A DNA stretch of 64,000 nucleotides from Streptomyces sp. NRRL F-6492. GTDB lineage: Bacteria; Actinomycetota; Actinomycetes; Streptomycetales; Streptomycetaceae. Both the position numbers and the translations under genes were made by a program. The notes below the pieces were generated by a model. That model worked only from the letters and a program-made list of their open reading frames with translations. It did no database searches and was not told the origin of the DNA. This document shows, piece after piece, positions 25,300 to 33,619 of this stretch; the first letter of the stretch is position 1, and each line of letters opens with the position of its first letter. The stretch is taken from contig NZ_LGEG01000068.1 in the NCBI RefSeq assembly GCF_001280125.1, forward strand, positions 1 through 64,000. Reading direction: 5' to 3'.

Positions 25300-26178
25300 G
25301 TGGCGCGACCGCGTATCGGTGTGGCGGTACTGACGATGGGCACGCGCCCGGCCGAGCTGCGGGCGCTGCTCGACGCCGTGGCGGGCCAGGACGAGCCGGC
25401 CGCCCGGACCGTGGTCGTCGGCAACGGCACGGGGACGCTCCCGGAGCTGCCCGAGGGCGTGACCGGCGTCGAACTGCCCGAGAACCGGGGGGTGTCGGGC
25501 GGCCGGAACGTCGCGATCGAGACCCTCCGCTCCTTCGGCGACGTGGACGTGGTGGTGGACCTCGACGACGACGGCCTCCTCGTCGACCGGGACGTCTTCC
25601 GCCGCCTCGCGGACCTGTACGCGGAGGACCCGGCGCTCGGCGTGGTCTCGTTCCGCATCGCGGACGAGACCGGCGAGACCCAGCGCCGCCACGTCCCCCG
25701 CCTCGGGGCGAAGGACCCGATGCGCGGCGGCGAGGTGACGACCTTCCTCGGCGGCGGCCACGGCCTGTCGATGCGGATGCTCGACGGGATCGGCGGCTGG
25801 CCGGAGGAGTTCTTCTTCACCCACGAGGAGACGGACCTCGCCTGGCGGGCCCTCGACGCGGGCTGGAAGGTCGTCTACGCGCCGGAACTGCTCCTCCAGC
25901 ACCCGAGGACCAGCCCGGCCCGGCACGCCGTCTACCACCGGATGACCGCCCGCAACCGCGTCTGGCTGGCCAAGCGCAACCTGCCGGCCCTCCTCGTCCC
26001 CGTCTACCTCGGCGTCTGGACCCTCCTCACCCTGGCCCGCACCCGCTCCCTCCCGGGCCTCGGTGCCTGGCTCGCCGGCTTCGCCGAGGGCGTCCGCCGC
26101 CCGGCGGGCCCCCGCGCCCCGATCCGCTGGTCGACGGTCCTGCGCATGACGCGGCTGGGACGGCCGCCGGTGATCTAG
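25300..26178 (+). CDS. Family 2 glycosyltransferase
   Basis: A 292-aa inverting glycosyltransferase of the GT-A fold, WcaA/rhamnosyltransferase-like. The opening strand is VAVLTMGTRPAELRALLDAV, the nucleotide-sugar acidic motif VVVDLDDDG, the acceptor-side FLGGGHGLSMRM and the catalytic-base region HEETDLAWRALDAGWKVVY. A hydrophobic segment near residues 222-240 may associate with membrane. The GTG start follows GGAACGGAGCGGACC. Its acceptor (cell-wall or exopolysaccharide) is unknown. It is convergent with the TIR/NB-ARC gene. Confidence 0.88.
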   Translation: MARPRIGVAVLTMGTRPAELRALLDAVAGQDEPAARTVVVGNGTGTLPELPEGVTGVELPENRGVSGGRNVAIETLRSFGDVDVVVDLDDDGLLVDRDVFRRLADLYAEDPALGVVSFRIADETGETQRRHVPRLGAKDPMRGGEVTTFLGGGHGLSMRMLDGIGGWPEEFFFTHEETDLAWRALDAGWKVVYAPELLLQHPRTSPARHAVYHRMTARNRVWLAKRNLPALLVPVYLGVWTLLTLARTRSLPGLGAWLAGFAEGVRRPAGPRAPIRWSTVLRMTRLGRPPVI

Positions 26179-26188
26179 CGGCCTCCGG

Positions 26189-29080
26189 TCACCGGGACTT
26201 CTTGCCGAAGCGGCGCTTCTTCGGCTTCTGCTGGGCGAGCAGCCGCTGGGCCTTGAAGCGCTGTCCCGTTTCGGTCAGGACGGTGGCGAGTGAATCGGTG
26301 ACACTACGGGTGTCGCGGTGCTGATCACCGAGGGTGCGCCGTAGATGACCTCGCGTTTCTTCGAGCAGCTGGATCGCCTCCGGATGGCGCCGGAGGGCGT
26401 ACAAGGTGATGGCCAGGCTGTGGGCGGATTGGAGGGTCTCGGGGTGATCGCTACCGAAAGCGTGCTGCATCCGTGTGAAGGCGTCTTCGTGCAGACGGTG
26501 GGCTTCGTGCGGTTTGTCGAGGAGGCGCAGAGTGGTGCCGAGGTTGTGGGTGGACTGGAGGGTGTCGGGGTGGTCGTCGCCGAGGGTGCGGCGTCGTCGG
26601 GCGAGGGTGTCCTCGTGCATGCGGCGGGCCTCGCCCAGGTTGTGCAGGTTGTGCAGTGTGATGCCGAGGCTGTGGGAGGAATGGAGGGTGTCGGGGTGGT
26701 CGTCGCCGAGGACACGGCGTTGCCGGGTGAGGGTGTCCTCGTGCATGCGGCGGGCCTCATTCAGTTCGCGTAGGTCGTGCAGTGTGGCGGCGAGGCTGTG
26801 GGCGGACCGGAGGGTATTGGGGTGGTCGTCGCCGAGGACACGGCGTCGTCGGGTGAGGGTGTCCTCGTGCATGCGGCGGGACTCATCCAGTTCGCGTAGG
26901 TCGTGCAGTGTGATGCCGAGGCTCTGGGAGGAATGGAGGGTGTCGGGGTGGTCGTCGCCGAGGGTGCGGCGTCGTCGGGTGAGGATGTCCTCGTGCATGC
27001 GGCGGGACTCATCCAGTTTGCCGAAGACACGCATGGTGCCGGCGAGGTTGTGGGCGGACTGGAGGGTGTCGGGGTGGTCGTCGCCGAGGGTGCGGCGTCG
27101 TCGGGCGAGGGTGTCCTCGTACATGCGGTGAACCTCTGTGTTTGCCCCGCTGGAGCGCAAGATCACAGCCAGATCATTGGCGGAATGCAGCGTGTCGGGG
27201 TGATCGTCTCCGAGCGTGCGCTGCCGCCGGACGAACGTGTCCTGAATGAGGGGCAGGGCTCCTTTGAGGTCGCCGAGATCGCTGGTCGCGTGACCGAGAT
27301 ACTGCGTACAGGTAAGGGTGTCCGGGTGCTCCTCTCCGAGTTCGGAGACCCATGACTGCCGCAGTGAGGTCGTGAGACCGTGGGCGCTCTGCGGCTGGCC
27401 GCTCCGAATGAGGAAGAGCACGGCCCTGAGCAGGAGAACCCTTAGTTCGGGGCGGTCGGCGAGGACGACGTGCTGAGCCGTGAGGTGAGAGGCGAGTGCG
27501 GCCCAGCCGAGCCAGGTGTCAGGAGTTTCGGGGTCGCCCGGGTCGACGTCGCCGAGGACGGCCGCGACGTCGCCGTGGATCGTCCGGACCTGCTCCGCGT
27601 CGGTCTGGTCACGGAGGACCGCCTGCGTCAGACGATGGATCTGGAACGCCTCGTGGTCCACCCGGGCGAGCCCGTAACGGCTCAGGGGCTGCAGGGCGGT
27701 GTGCGGCCACATCAGGTCGTCCGGATCACCGGGGATGGTGCTCAGCCGGGGACGCGCGTCCTCCAGCCAGGCGGTGGGGATGGGCTCGGGACCGAAGAAC
27801 GCGCCGAGGCGCAGAAGGGCGAGGGCGTCGGGGTGGTCGCCGCCCAGGTGATTGGTGGCGATGTCGACCGAAGCGGCCAGTGTGGCCGGGTAGCCCGGGG
27901 CCTCGCCCTCCTTCAGGATCCTCGCCGTGCTGGTGGTGACGAGCCGGCGGTAGCGGTCGAGGGTCATGCCGCTGCCGACGACGCCCGCTGCCTGGGCCAG
28001 GGCCAGGGGGAGGTCGCCGAGCTCCTTGGCGAGGGCGTCGGCCTGGTCGGGGGCGATGCCCGGGACGCGGAGTTCGAGGTAGGCGACGGCGTCGGAGCGG
28101 GTGAAGACGTCCAGGCCCGTCTGGTGGGCGACGCCCTGCCAGTCGGGGTTGCGCGAGGTGATGAGGACGTGGCCGGGTCCTTCGGGAAGCCAGGTCTCGA
28201 TCTGGCCGGGATCCTCGGCGTTGTCGAGGATGAGGAGCCAGCGCTGCCGGTCGCGCAGGTGCTGCAGCAGGGCACGGGCGTTGTGCTCGGAGCCCGCGTC
28301 GGGTTTGGCGATGCCGAGGCGGTCCGCCAGCTCCGTGTAGTGGACGGGCAGCTGGTCGGCCTGCTCGGCGTCGATCCACCACACCAGGTCGTACTGGCCG
28401 CCGAAGCGGTGGGCGTAGGCCAGGGCGATCTGCGTCTTGCCGATGCCGCCCATCCCGTGCAGCACCTGCACAGGGGACTGCCGGGGGCTCAGCAGACCCT
28501 CGCGGAGCCGGGTGAGCTCGGCTTCGCGCCCGGAGAAGTCGGGGTTGCTTCGGCGTACGTTCCACACGTCGGGCAGACCCGCACTGCTCGGCAGCCGCGG
28601 CTGCGTGTCGTCGGGGGCCGAAGCCGGTTCCGCCGACGGGGGAGTGCCGGGAAAGGCCGGGCTGCTGGTCGGTCGGGCCCCGCCGTCGATCGCCTCCCGG
28701 AGGGCCGCAAGGGCAGCGGTTTCGTCCAGGCCGTGGAGGTCCTTGCGGAGCCTCGGCGCCAGGATCGGGGGGACGTCGTCGGTGGAGATGGGCTCCAGGG
28801 CGAGAGGGACGATGCGGTCCCTGCGGGCGACCGTGGCGTTCCACTCCTCCTCGGTCCACCGCCCGGGTTCGAAGTAGGACTTGGAGAAGAGGGCCACGAC
28901 GGCGTCGGCCGTCCCGAGGGCGCTGTCCATGAGGCGTACGAAGTCGTCACCGGTACGCCAGTCCCAGACGTCGAGCGTGACCTCGTGGCCGGCCCGCTCC
29001 AGGTGCCAGGCCACCCATTCCGCCCAGGGGCGGTCCGGTCCCGCGTAACTGATGAAGAACCGCTGCGTACTCTCGGTCAT
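26189..29080 (-). CDS. TIR / NB-ARC / TPR STAND protein
   Basis: A 963-aa multidomain protein, probably a stress or phage sensor. Residues 7-130 are a TIR domain (FFISYAG; WDWRTGDDF; SKSYFEPGRWTEEEW, with E77-E79 the likely NADase acidic site). Residues 183-400 are NB-ARC: Walker A GMGGIGKT (209-216), Walker B LLILD (282-286), LITSRN (307-311), GDLPLAL. A winged-helix-like stretch follows. About nine 42-residue kinesin-light-chain-type TPRs with the motif LGDDHPDTL (570-950) end in a basic tail. ATG 29080 follows GGGGGG. It lies 104 bp after the two-TM gene. TIR-STAND-TPR proteins include known antiphage systems; the trigger here is unknown. Confidence 0.92.
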   Translation of the reverse strand: MTESTQRFFISYAGPDRPWAEWVAWHLERAGHEVTLDVWDWRTGDDFVRLMDSALGTADAVVALFSKSYFEPGRWTEEEWNATVARRDRIVPLALEPISTDDVPPILAPRLRKDLHGLDETAALAALREAIDGGARPTSSPAFPGTPPSAEPASAPDDTQPRLPSSAGLPDVWNVRRSNPDFSGREAELTRLREGLLSPRQSPVQVLHGMGGIGKTQIALAYAHRFGGQYDLVWWIDAEQADQLPVHYTELADRLGIAKPDAGSEHNARALLQHLRDRQRWLLILDNAEDPGQIETWLPEGPGHVLITSRNPDWQGVAHQTGLDVFTRSDAVAYLELRVPGIAPDQADALAKELGDLPLALAQAAGVVGSGMTLDRYRRLVTTSTARILKEGEAPGYPATLAASVDIATNHLGGDHPDALALLRLGAFFGPEPIPTAWLEDARPRLSTIPGDPDDLMWPHTALQPLSRYGLARVDHEAFQIHRLTQAVLRDQTDAEQVRTIHGDVAAVLGDVDPGDPETPDTWLGWAALASHLTAQHVVLADRPELRVLLLRAVLFLIRSGQPQSAHGLTTSLRQSWVSELGEEHPDTLTCTQYLGHATSDLGDLKGALPLIQDTFVRRQRTLGDDHPDTLHSANDLAVILRSSGANTEVHRMYEDTLARRRRTLGDDHPDTLQSAHNLAGTMRVFGKLDESRRMHEDILTRRRRTLGDDHPDTLHSSQSLGITLHDLRELDESRRMHEDTLTRRRRVLGDDHPNTLRSAHSLAATLHDLRELNEARRMHEDTLTRQRRVLGDDHPDTLHSSHSLGITLHNLHNLGEARRMHEDTLARRRRTLGDDHPDTLQSTHNLGTTLRLLDKPHEAHRLHEDAFTRMQHAFGSDHPETLQSAHSLAITLYALRRHPEAIQLLEETRGHLRRTLGDQHRDTRSVTDSLATVLTETGQRFKAQRLLAQQKPKKRRFGKKSR
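26310..27360. repeat. 126-bp tandem repeats encoding the TPR array
   Basis: About eight to nine units of 126 bp (42 codons). Copies spaced at 26562, 26688, 26814, 26940 and 27066 share long near-identical stretches, whereas outer copies are diverged. Such central homogeneity implies recent unit duplication or gene conversion. Confidence 0.85.
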
Positions 29081-29184
29081 CGTGACCCCCCGAGTGACCA
29101 GGTGCTTGTCGTGCCGTGTCGCGCAATGATCCCCCGCCGGGCGCAAACGGTGCAGGCGAACGACGAGGACGCCGCCGGGCCGCC

Positions 29185-29937
29185 TCAGGGGGTGTCGGAC
29201 CCGGCTCCCTGCTGGTGGGGGACCGGCGCGCCCCCGGCCCCCGGGTTCCACGCGGACCGGCGCAGGTGCCGTTCCGGGTCGCGGACCCCGGCGATCTCCC
29301 CGAGCCCGATGACGTACGGACGCAGACGCTGCTGGAGTTCCTTGAGGTCCGCGCGGAACGCGGCGTTGTCGGGCCACGCCGTCTCGTCCACCCGCTCGCC
29401 CTGGGAGGCCTCCCAGGCACTGAGCCGCGGGTGCCACTTCGCGAGGAACGGGGCGAGCTCGAAGTTGAGGACGTCCAGGACGAGTTCGTGCACCGAGTCG
29501 CCCTTGGCGGGCGGCGGGGGCGCGGCCCCGGACTCCAACGGCTCCCGGTACAGGTCGAACAGGGTCTTGAGCGAGGTCAGCGCCTCGCGGAGGTTCCCGC
29601 TGCCGTCGTCCAGCGGACGGGTGGCGATGCGCGTGGAAGCCTGGAAGAACATCCGCAGGGCCGCCTGCCGCATGTCCGTGTTGGCCGCGAAGACCATCAC
29701 GCTGCCCGGCAAAGTGAGTTGAACCTCCGTCAGCTGCGCCGACCGCCGGTAGAACTCGGCCCCCAGCACGACCGCGACACCGACCAGCCCGCCCACCACG
29801 ACCGACAGCAGCTGCCCCCCGGTCTGGCTGATGGAGTACGCGGCGATGCCGACCACCGCGCCGACCAGACCCGCGAACGCCGCCCGCGCCGAGGTCCGGG
29901 CCCCGGGCCCCCACGCACGACTGCGGCGCGTCACCAC
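29185..29937 (-). CDS. Two-TM protein upstream of the TIR/NB-ARC gene
   Basis: A 250-aa protein with two adjacent TM helices near the N-terminus (about residues 19-37 and 40-60). A cytoplasmic helical domain follows, with TRIATRPLDDGSGNLREALTSLKTLFDLYREPL and LNFELAPFLAKWHPRLSAWE as its best-conserved-looking stretches, then a Pro/Gly/Gln tail. I recall similar proteins beside STAND/TIR genes in actinomycetes, but know no named family. GTG 29937 is set by AGGGGG and by a promoter 35 nt upstream. It is the likely first gene of the operon, with the TIR protein second. A membrane effector or anchor is a reasonable inference. Confidence 0.75.
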   Translation of the reverse strand: MVTRRSRAWGPGARTSARAAFAGLVGAVVGIAAYSISQTGGQLLSVVVGGLVGVAVVLGAEFYRRSAQLTEVQLTLPGSVMVFAANTDMRQAALRMFFQASTRIATRPLDDGSGNLREALTSLKTLFDLYREPLESGAAPPPPAKGDSVHELVLDVLNFELAPFLAKWHPRLSAWEASQGERVDETAWPDNAAFRADLKELQQRLRPYVIGLGEIAGVRDPERHLRRSAWNPGAGGAPVPHQQGAGSDTP

Positions 29938-29970
29938 AAGAACCGCCCCCTGACTCCCTGTTGACGACCG

Positions 29971-29999
29971 ACAGTACTGATCACCGCCGCTACCTTCAA
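29971..29999 (-). promoter_or_regulatory. Vegetative-type promoter of the TIR operon
   Basis: On the minus strand, TTGAAG (29994-29999) and TACTGT (29971-29976) are separated by exactly 17 bp. This is the sigma-HrdB-like arrangement. Initiation near 29964 would leave a leader of about 27 nt before GTG 29937. The remaining sequence to 30369 holds no gene I can support. Confidence 0.68.
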
Positions 30000-30369
30000 C
30001 GCCCCTTGCCACCAGGGGCGTACGGGACGGAACGGATCCGGCCGCAGCGACGCGCCGGCCCTTCCTTCCGGGACGTGCCCCGTCCGCCGCGGGCCGGGGG
30101 CTGGGGAGCGTGCGGCTGGGCCCTTGCGCGTGGCCGACCCGGTGACGCTGCCCCACGGGGGTCGCACGGCCGTACCGTCCCGATCACACGGCGACACCCG
30201 GGGTCCGCACCGCCCTCGCGATGCCCTTCGCCCCGCTTCCCGCGACCGGGGCGGTCTGCCATGCGTACCTGCCGATCCGGGTCGGCGAGCGGCCCCCGTC
30301 CACCCCCGGAAACCACTCAGGCGCCCGACCCGCTCTCGCGGATCAGGCCCCTGACCTGGTCTTACGGCC

Positions 30370-30405
30370 GTCGGGGTGGCGGGATTTGAACCCACGACCT
30401 CTTCG
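30370..30405 (-). other. Attachment site: duplicated 3' half of tRNA-Pro
   Basis: Thirty-six bp identical to 34445-34480, covering the acceptor 3' strand, T arm, variable loop and 3' anticodon stem of tRNA-Pro. The 5' half does not follow, so no functional tRNA can form here. Confidence 0.85.
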
Positions 30406-30792
30406 CCCCGAATCCGGGACGCTGGGTAACGGCCCCGCGCTCCGCACCCTCCTGACCTGCACTGTAGCGCCGCATAAGCCCAGTTCGGAGGCGTTGGTTC
30501 AAGGCTGGCGCTCCGCCGCCCTGCGTCTGCGGTACCTCTGGGACACCCCTCCTGCACTCCTTGGTTCCGGAGACCGACACCCGGTTCACACCCAGAATCG
30601 GCAGAGGTACCGCAGACGTGTGCCCACGTCGGAGAGGGTGCAACGCTGCCCCCGACACCTGGGTGTCGCCTCCAGAACTGGGTGTCGCACCCGGGCGAGC
30701 GCCGACTCAGGCCGGGTCGACGGCTGGCCGGGACCCGTTGGTGCCGGGAGCGAGGCATGTCCGGACCCGGTGGGGCCCGACGGGCGGCGGTC
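30406..30792. repeat. Non-coding end of the element with inverted and arm-type repeats
   Basis: A perfect 16-bp inverted repeat GTCTGCGGTACCTCTG (30525-30540, 30602-30617) encloses GACACCCGG (30576-30584) and CACACCCAG (30587-30595). CTGGGTGTCG recurs at 30659-30668 and 30678-30687 in the opposite sense. The same nonamers recur near the other end, so they may be integrase arm sites. There is no gene. Confidence 0.6.
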
Positions 30793-32082
30793 TCAGCTCG
30801 CCGGGGCGGACACGGCGGCGTGCAGCTCCCGCACGCCAACGGCACGAGGGTGCCGCTGCGCCAACTCGGTCACGATGCTGCGGATCGCGGGGCGGTCTCT
30901 CACCTCGCCGGGGCTCGCACGGTGGGCGTCGAGCAAGGCGCGGGCGGTCTGCTCAGGGCGGCCCCACGCCCACCAGGCACGGGCCATGTCTGTGCCCAGG
31001 CGTGCCTTCCGCTCAGCCGTGCAGAAGTGCTCGGGCCGAAGGTTCCGCCCCGCCTCCAGGGCGGCGCCGGCGTCGCCGAGGGCCCAGTGGACGCCGACGG
31101 CGTAGAGATCCACGGCGGCCGGGCTGATGGGGAAGAGACGCCCAGCAGGCGCCTGGAGCGGCAGGCGCCGTGCGGCCCGCCGTGCCTCCGCGGCCATGGC
31201 CAGGGCCTCCGCGCGCTGGCCTCTCCGGGCGGCGGTGTAGGCCAGGGTGCACAGCATCTGCGCGTAGGCCGACGAGGCTGCGTCCGTCCGCAGCCCTGTC
31301 GCCTCCATCCGGGCCGCGGCCGACTCCATGAGGGTTTGGGCTTCCTCGCCCCGGTCCTGGTGGCGCAGCACGATTGCGAGCTCGCGGGAGGCGGCAGCGG
31401 CGGCGAGCGGGGACCCGGACACCTCGGCCCAGGTGCGCGCGCGGTCGGCGGTGAGGCGGGCCTGCTCGTACGAGCCGAGCTTGATCAGCAGGGCGGCGCT
31501 CAGGCTGTAGACGGAGGACATTCGGGCCTGGTCCAGCTCGCAGCGCGAGGAGGCGGCGGCGTGTCCGTCGGCCAGGAGGCCCGGCAGCAGCCCGAGGAGC
31601 TGCGTGTGGGCCCCCTTGTCGTAGAGGTCGCGGGCGGAGGTCACACGGGCGTCCAGGGCGCCCCTGCCCGTCGGTGACGGGGTGTCGGCCAGGGCCCGGT
31701 CCATGCCGAGCAGCATGGCGGCCGGGACGGTCGCCGTGGCGGCGAGCAACGAGCGGCGGCGCATCGGGTCCTCCTCGGCGTGCGGGCTGGCCGACACTCT
31801 AGTGCTGGCCTGTCCGGAAGGAGCGGGGGGCGCCAGGGAACTCACCAGGACGTGTCGAGGAACGCCCACCGTGGAGGCGGCCCGGTGAATGAGCGTCAGG
31901 TCGGTGACCCGGGTCCGGCGTTCCATCCGCGAGACCGTCGCCGCCGAGCACCCCAGGTGCTCGCCGAGTTCGGCGAGCGTCCATCCTCGGTGCTCACGGC
32001 CCAACCGTACGAGTCCGCCCGGTTGTCGCCGGACGACTAGCTCCCTGACCTTCGCGCTGTTCCAGAGCGGGTCACCGGGCAC
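30793..32082 (-). CDS. XRE-type regulator with helical sensor domain
   Basis: A 429-aa regulator. The HTH is at about residues 22-75 (LGREHRGWTLAELGEHLGCSAATVSRMERRTR). A linker contains an RRRSLLAATATVPAAMLLG segment that resembles a Tat signal but lies in mid-protein. A long TPR-like helical domain fills the rest (QARLTADRARTWAEVSGS, ARRGQRAEALAMAAEARRAARRL). GTG 32082 is chosen because GGGGGAGGGA precedes it closely; GTG 32103 is the alternative. It is divergent from the 32271 gene across a strong palindrome, its likely operator. Confidence 0.85.
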   Translation of the reverse strand: MPGDPLWNSAKVRELVVRRQPGGLVRLGREHRGWTLAELGEHLGCSAATVSRMERRTRVTDLTLIHRAASTVGVPRHVLVSSLAPPAPSGQASTRVSASPHAEEDPMRRRSLLAATATVPAAMLLGMDRALADTPSPTGRGALDARVTSARDLYDKGAHTQLLGLLPGLLADGHAAASSRCELDQARMSSVYSLSAALLIKLGSYEQARLTADRARTWAEVSGSPLAAAAASRELAIVLRHQDRGEEAQTLMESAAARMEATGLRTDAASSAYAQMLCTLAYTAARRGQRAEALAMAAEARRAARRLPLQAPAGRLFPISPAAVDLYAVGVHWALGDAGAALEAGRNLRPEHFCTAERKARLGTDMARAWWAWGRPEQTARALLDAHRASPGEVRDRPAIRSIVTELAQRHPRAVGVRELHAAVSAPAS

Positions 32083-32149
32083 TGGTCCCTCCCCCTGCTG
32101 CACGACCGGGGGTCACCACGGTACGGGCGCGGGACGGCGCCCGTCGAGA

Positions 32150-32172
32150 CCGTTTGCACAACGTGCAAACGG
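32150..32172. promoter_or_regulatory. Palindromic operator between the divergent regulator and cargo genes
   Basis: CCGTTTGCAC (32150-32159), AAC spacer, GTGCAAACGG (32163-32172): 10-bp perfect arms with a 3-bp centre. It lies 68 bp before the regulator start and 99 bp before the small-protein start, ideal for control of both. Confidence 0.72.
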
Positions 32173-32270
32173 CTTGCAGGCAAAGCCAGTTGATTACCGA
32201 CCGGGTGCCGGATGCGGTGTTCTCGCTACATCGCCCCGCACCTCGTGGGGCACCATCCAAGGGAGGCACC

Positions 32271-32735
32271 ATGGCAACTGCAGCCGACACCCCCGTCGCC
32301 ACCGACCCGGTGACCGGGCTGGCCCGCTCCCCCCGTGACATCGTGCCGGCGGACCTCTGGGAGAAGCAGGTCGGCCTGCTGATGCGGGACTGCCCGTACG
32401 ACTCCGTCATGGCCACCCGCGTCCTCGGCCAGGGCTACGCCTACCTGCTCACTGCCATGTCCCTCCGGGGCCAGGGCCTGGGACTCGCCCCGAGCAAGCT
32501 GGTCGACATCGGCGCCCACACGATCATCCTGGACACCGTCGCCTACGCCGAGCTGTGCGACAAGTACAACGGCGGGCGCTTCCTGCACCACGTGCCCAAG
32601 GTCGAGATGAAGAACGACGGGTCGGTCATCAAGACCGCCCACCTCGTCGCCCGCGCCGGTTGGGAGGTGGACCTCCCGCTGTGGGAGGACGCCGCCGACT
32701 GCGGCCCCTGCCACCCGGGCAACGACTCGCACTGA
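32271..32735 (+). CDS. Conserved streptomycete protein (GLAPSKLVDIG type)
   Basis: A 154-aa soluble protein. The conserved core GLGLAPSKLVDIGAHTIILDT...YAELC...GGRFLHHVPKVE resembles the His-containing core of glycine-rich domain (GRDP-like) proteins found repeatedly in Streptomyces next to a regulator and a methyltransferase. A short Cys motif (CGPCHPG) ends it. Function is not established. AGGGAGGCACC is a good ribosome site before ATG 32271. It probably forms an operon with the methyltransferase 107 bp downstream. Confidence 0.75.
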   Translation: MATAADTPVATDPVTGLARSPRDIVPADLWEKQVGLLMRDCPYDSVMATRVLGQGYAYLLTAMSLRGQGLGLAPSKLVDIGAHTIILDTVAYAELCDKYNGGRFLHHVPKVEMKNDGSVIKTAHLVARAGWEVDLPLWEDAADCGPCHPGNDSH

Positions 32736-32842
32736 CCCCCACGCGACGTCCCCGGCGGTCCGGGCCCACGGCTCGGGCCGCCGAGGCACGCCCGGGTGAC
32801 TTTCGCCCGAACCGGCAGCAGGCCCCGCGCGGTGCCGCCAGG

Positions 32843-33544
32843 ATGACGCGGGTGACGACCACGACCACAGACCTGTGGCACCACTACGGCCGGGCCCGCG
32901 CCGCGCAGGACCACGCCGTCCCCGACTCCTTCCGCTGGGCCTGGGACCAGCAGGACGGGCCGGGCCCGGAAGTCCTCGGCGACCTCACCGGCAAGACCGT
33001 GGCCGACCTCGGCGCCGGCACCGGCCGCCACGCCGCGCACCTGGCCGTGCACCACGCCCCGAACCGGATCGACGCCGTGGACGCGTCCCCGGCCCAGCAC
33101 GGCATGGCCACCGCCCTGTACGCCGGCCTCGCCCCGCGCCTGCACTTCGTCCACGCGGACGCCGTCGCCCACCTTCGCGCGAACCCGGGCGCCTACGACG
33201 TGCTTTACAGCCACTTCGGGGCGGTGGACTTCACCGACCCCCGCGAGCTGCTCCCGGCCGCCGCTGACGCGCTCCGCCCCGGTGGGCACCTGGTCTTCTC
33301 CACCCTCGCCCACTACCTGTCCGGCAAGCCCGCGCAGCCGGACGTCACGGCCGCGGAGGTGCCGGCGAAGACCCCGGGGGGCGAGAGCGCCACCATGCAC
33401 CGGTGGGTGCTGCAGGAGCACGTGTGGACCAAGGTCCTGGACCAGGCCGGGTTCACCGACATCCGCGTCGAGGAGCTGCCCGCAGGCGACGGCCCCCGGC
33501 CCGCCGCCACCCTCCTCGTCGCGGCCGAGCGCCCCGCCACCTGA
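32843..33544 (+). CDS. Class I SAM-dependent methyltransferase (element cargo)
   Basis: A 233-aa methyltransferase. Motif I VADLGAGTGRHAAHLA (about residues 48-63) is followed by the acidic RIDAVDAS, YDVLYSHFGAVDF and LRPGGHLVFSTL. The substrate is unknown. ATG 32843 has CCAGG upstream; GTG 32852 is an alternative. It is the second gene of the small-protein/methyltransferase pair and ends at a strong hairpin facing the MazG-like gene. Confidence 0.83.
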   Translation: MTRVTTTTTDLWHHYGRARAAQDHAVPDSFRWAWDQQDGPGPEVLGDLTGKTVADLGAGTGRHAAHLAVHHAPNRIDAVDASPAQHGMATALYAGLAPRLHFVHADAVAHLRANPGAYDVLYSHFGAVDFTDPRELLPAAADALRPGGHLVFSTLAHYLSGKPAQPDVTAAEVPAKTPGGESATMHRWVLQEHVWTKVLDQAGFTDIRVEELPAGDGPRPAATLLVAAERPAT

Positions 33545-33560
33545 GACCGGGCCGGGGAAT

Positions 33561-33603
33561 GCCGCTGCCCCGGGCCCAGTCTCCTGGGCTCCGGGGCAGC
33601 GGC
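33561..33603. terminator. Terminator between methyltransferase and MazG-like genes
   Basis: GCCGCTGCCCCGG (33561-33573) pairs with CCGGGGCAGCGGC (33591-33603), continued by GCCCAG/CTGGGC inside with one bulge. It can serve both convergent genes. Confidence 0.8.
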
Positions 33604-33619
33604 GCGTTCGGGCTGGGGG

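Noticed and set aside
26310-27360. Regular 126-bp repeats resembling a CRISPR or satellite array
   Set aside because: The repeats are in frame and encode TPR units; there are no short repeats with unique spacers and no cas genes.
30370-30450. Possible second tRNA-Pro gene
   Set aside because: Only the 3' half matches; the D arm and 5' acceptor strand are absent, so it is an attachment-site copy.
31700-31760. Tat signal (RRRSLLAATATVPAAM) suggesting export of the XRE protein
   Set aside because: It is about 110 residues into the protein after a complete HTH, so it cannot act as an N-terminal signal unless translation starts there.
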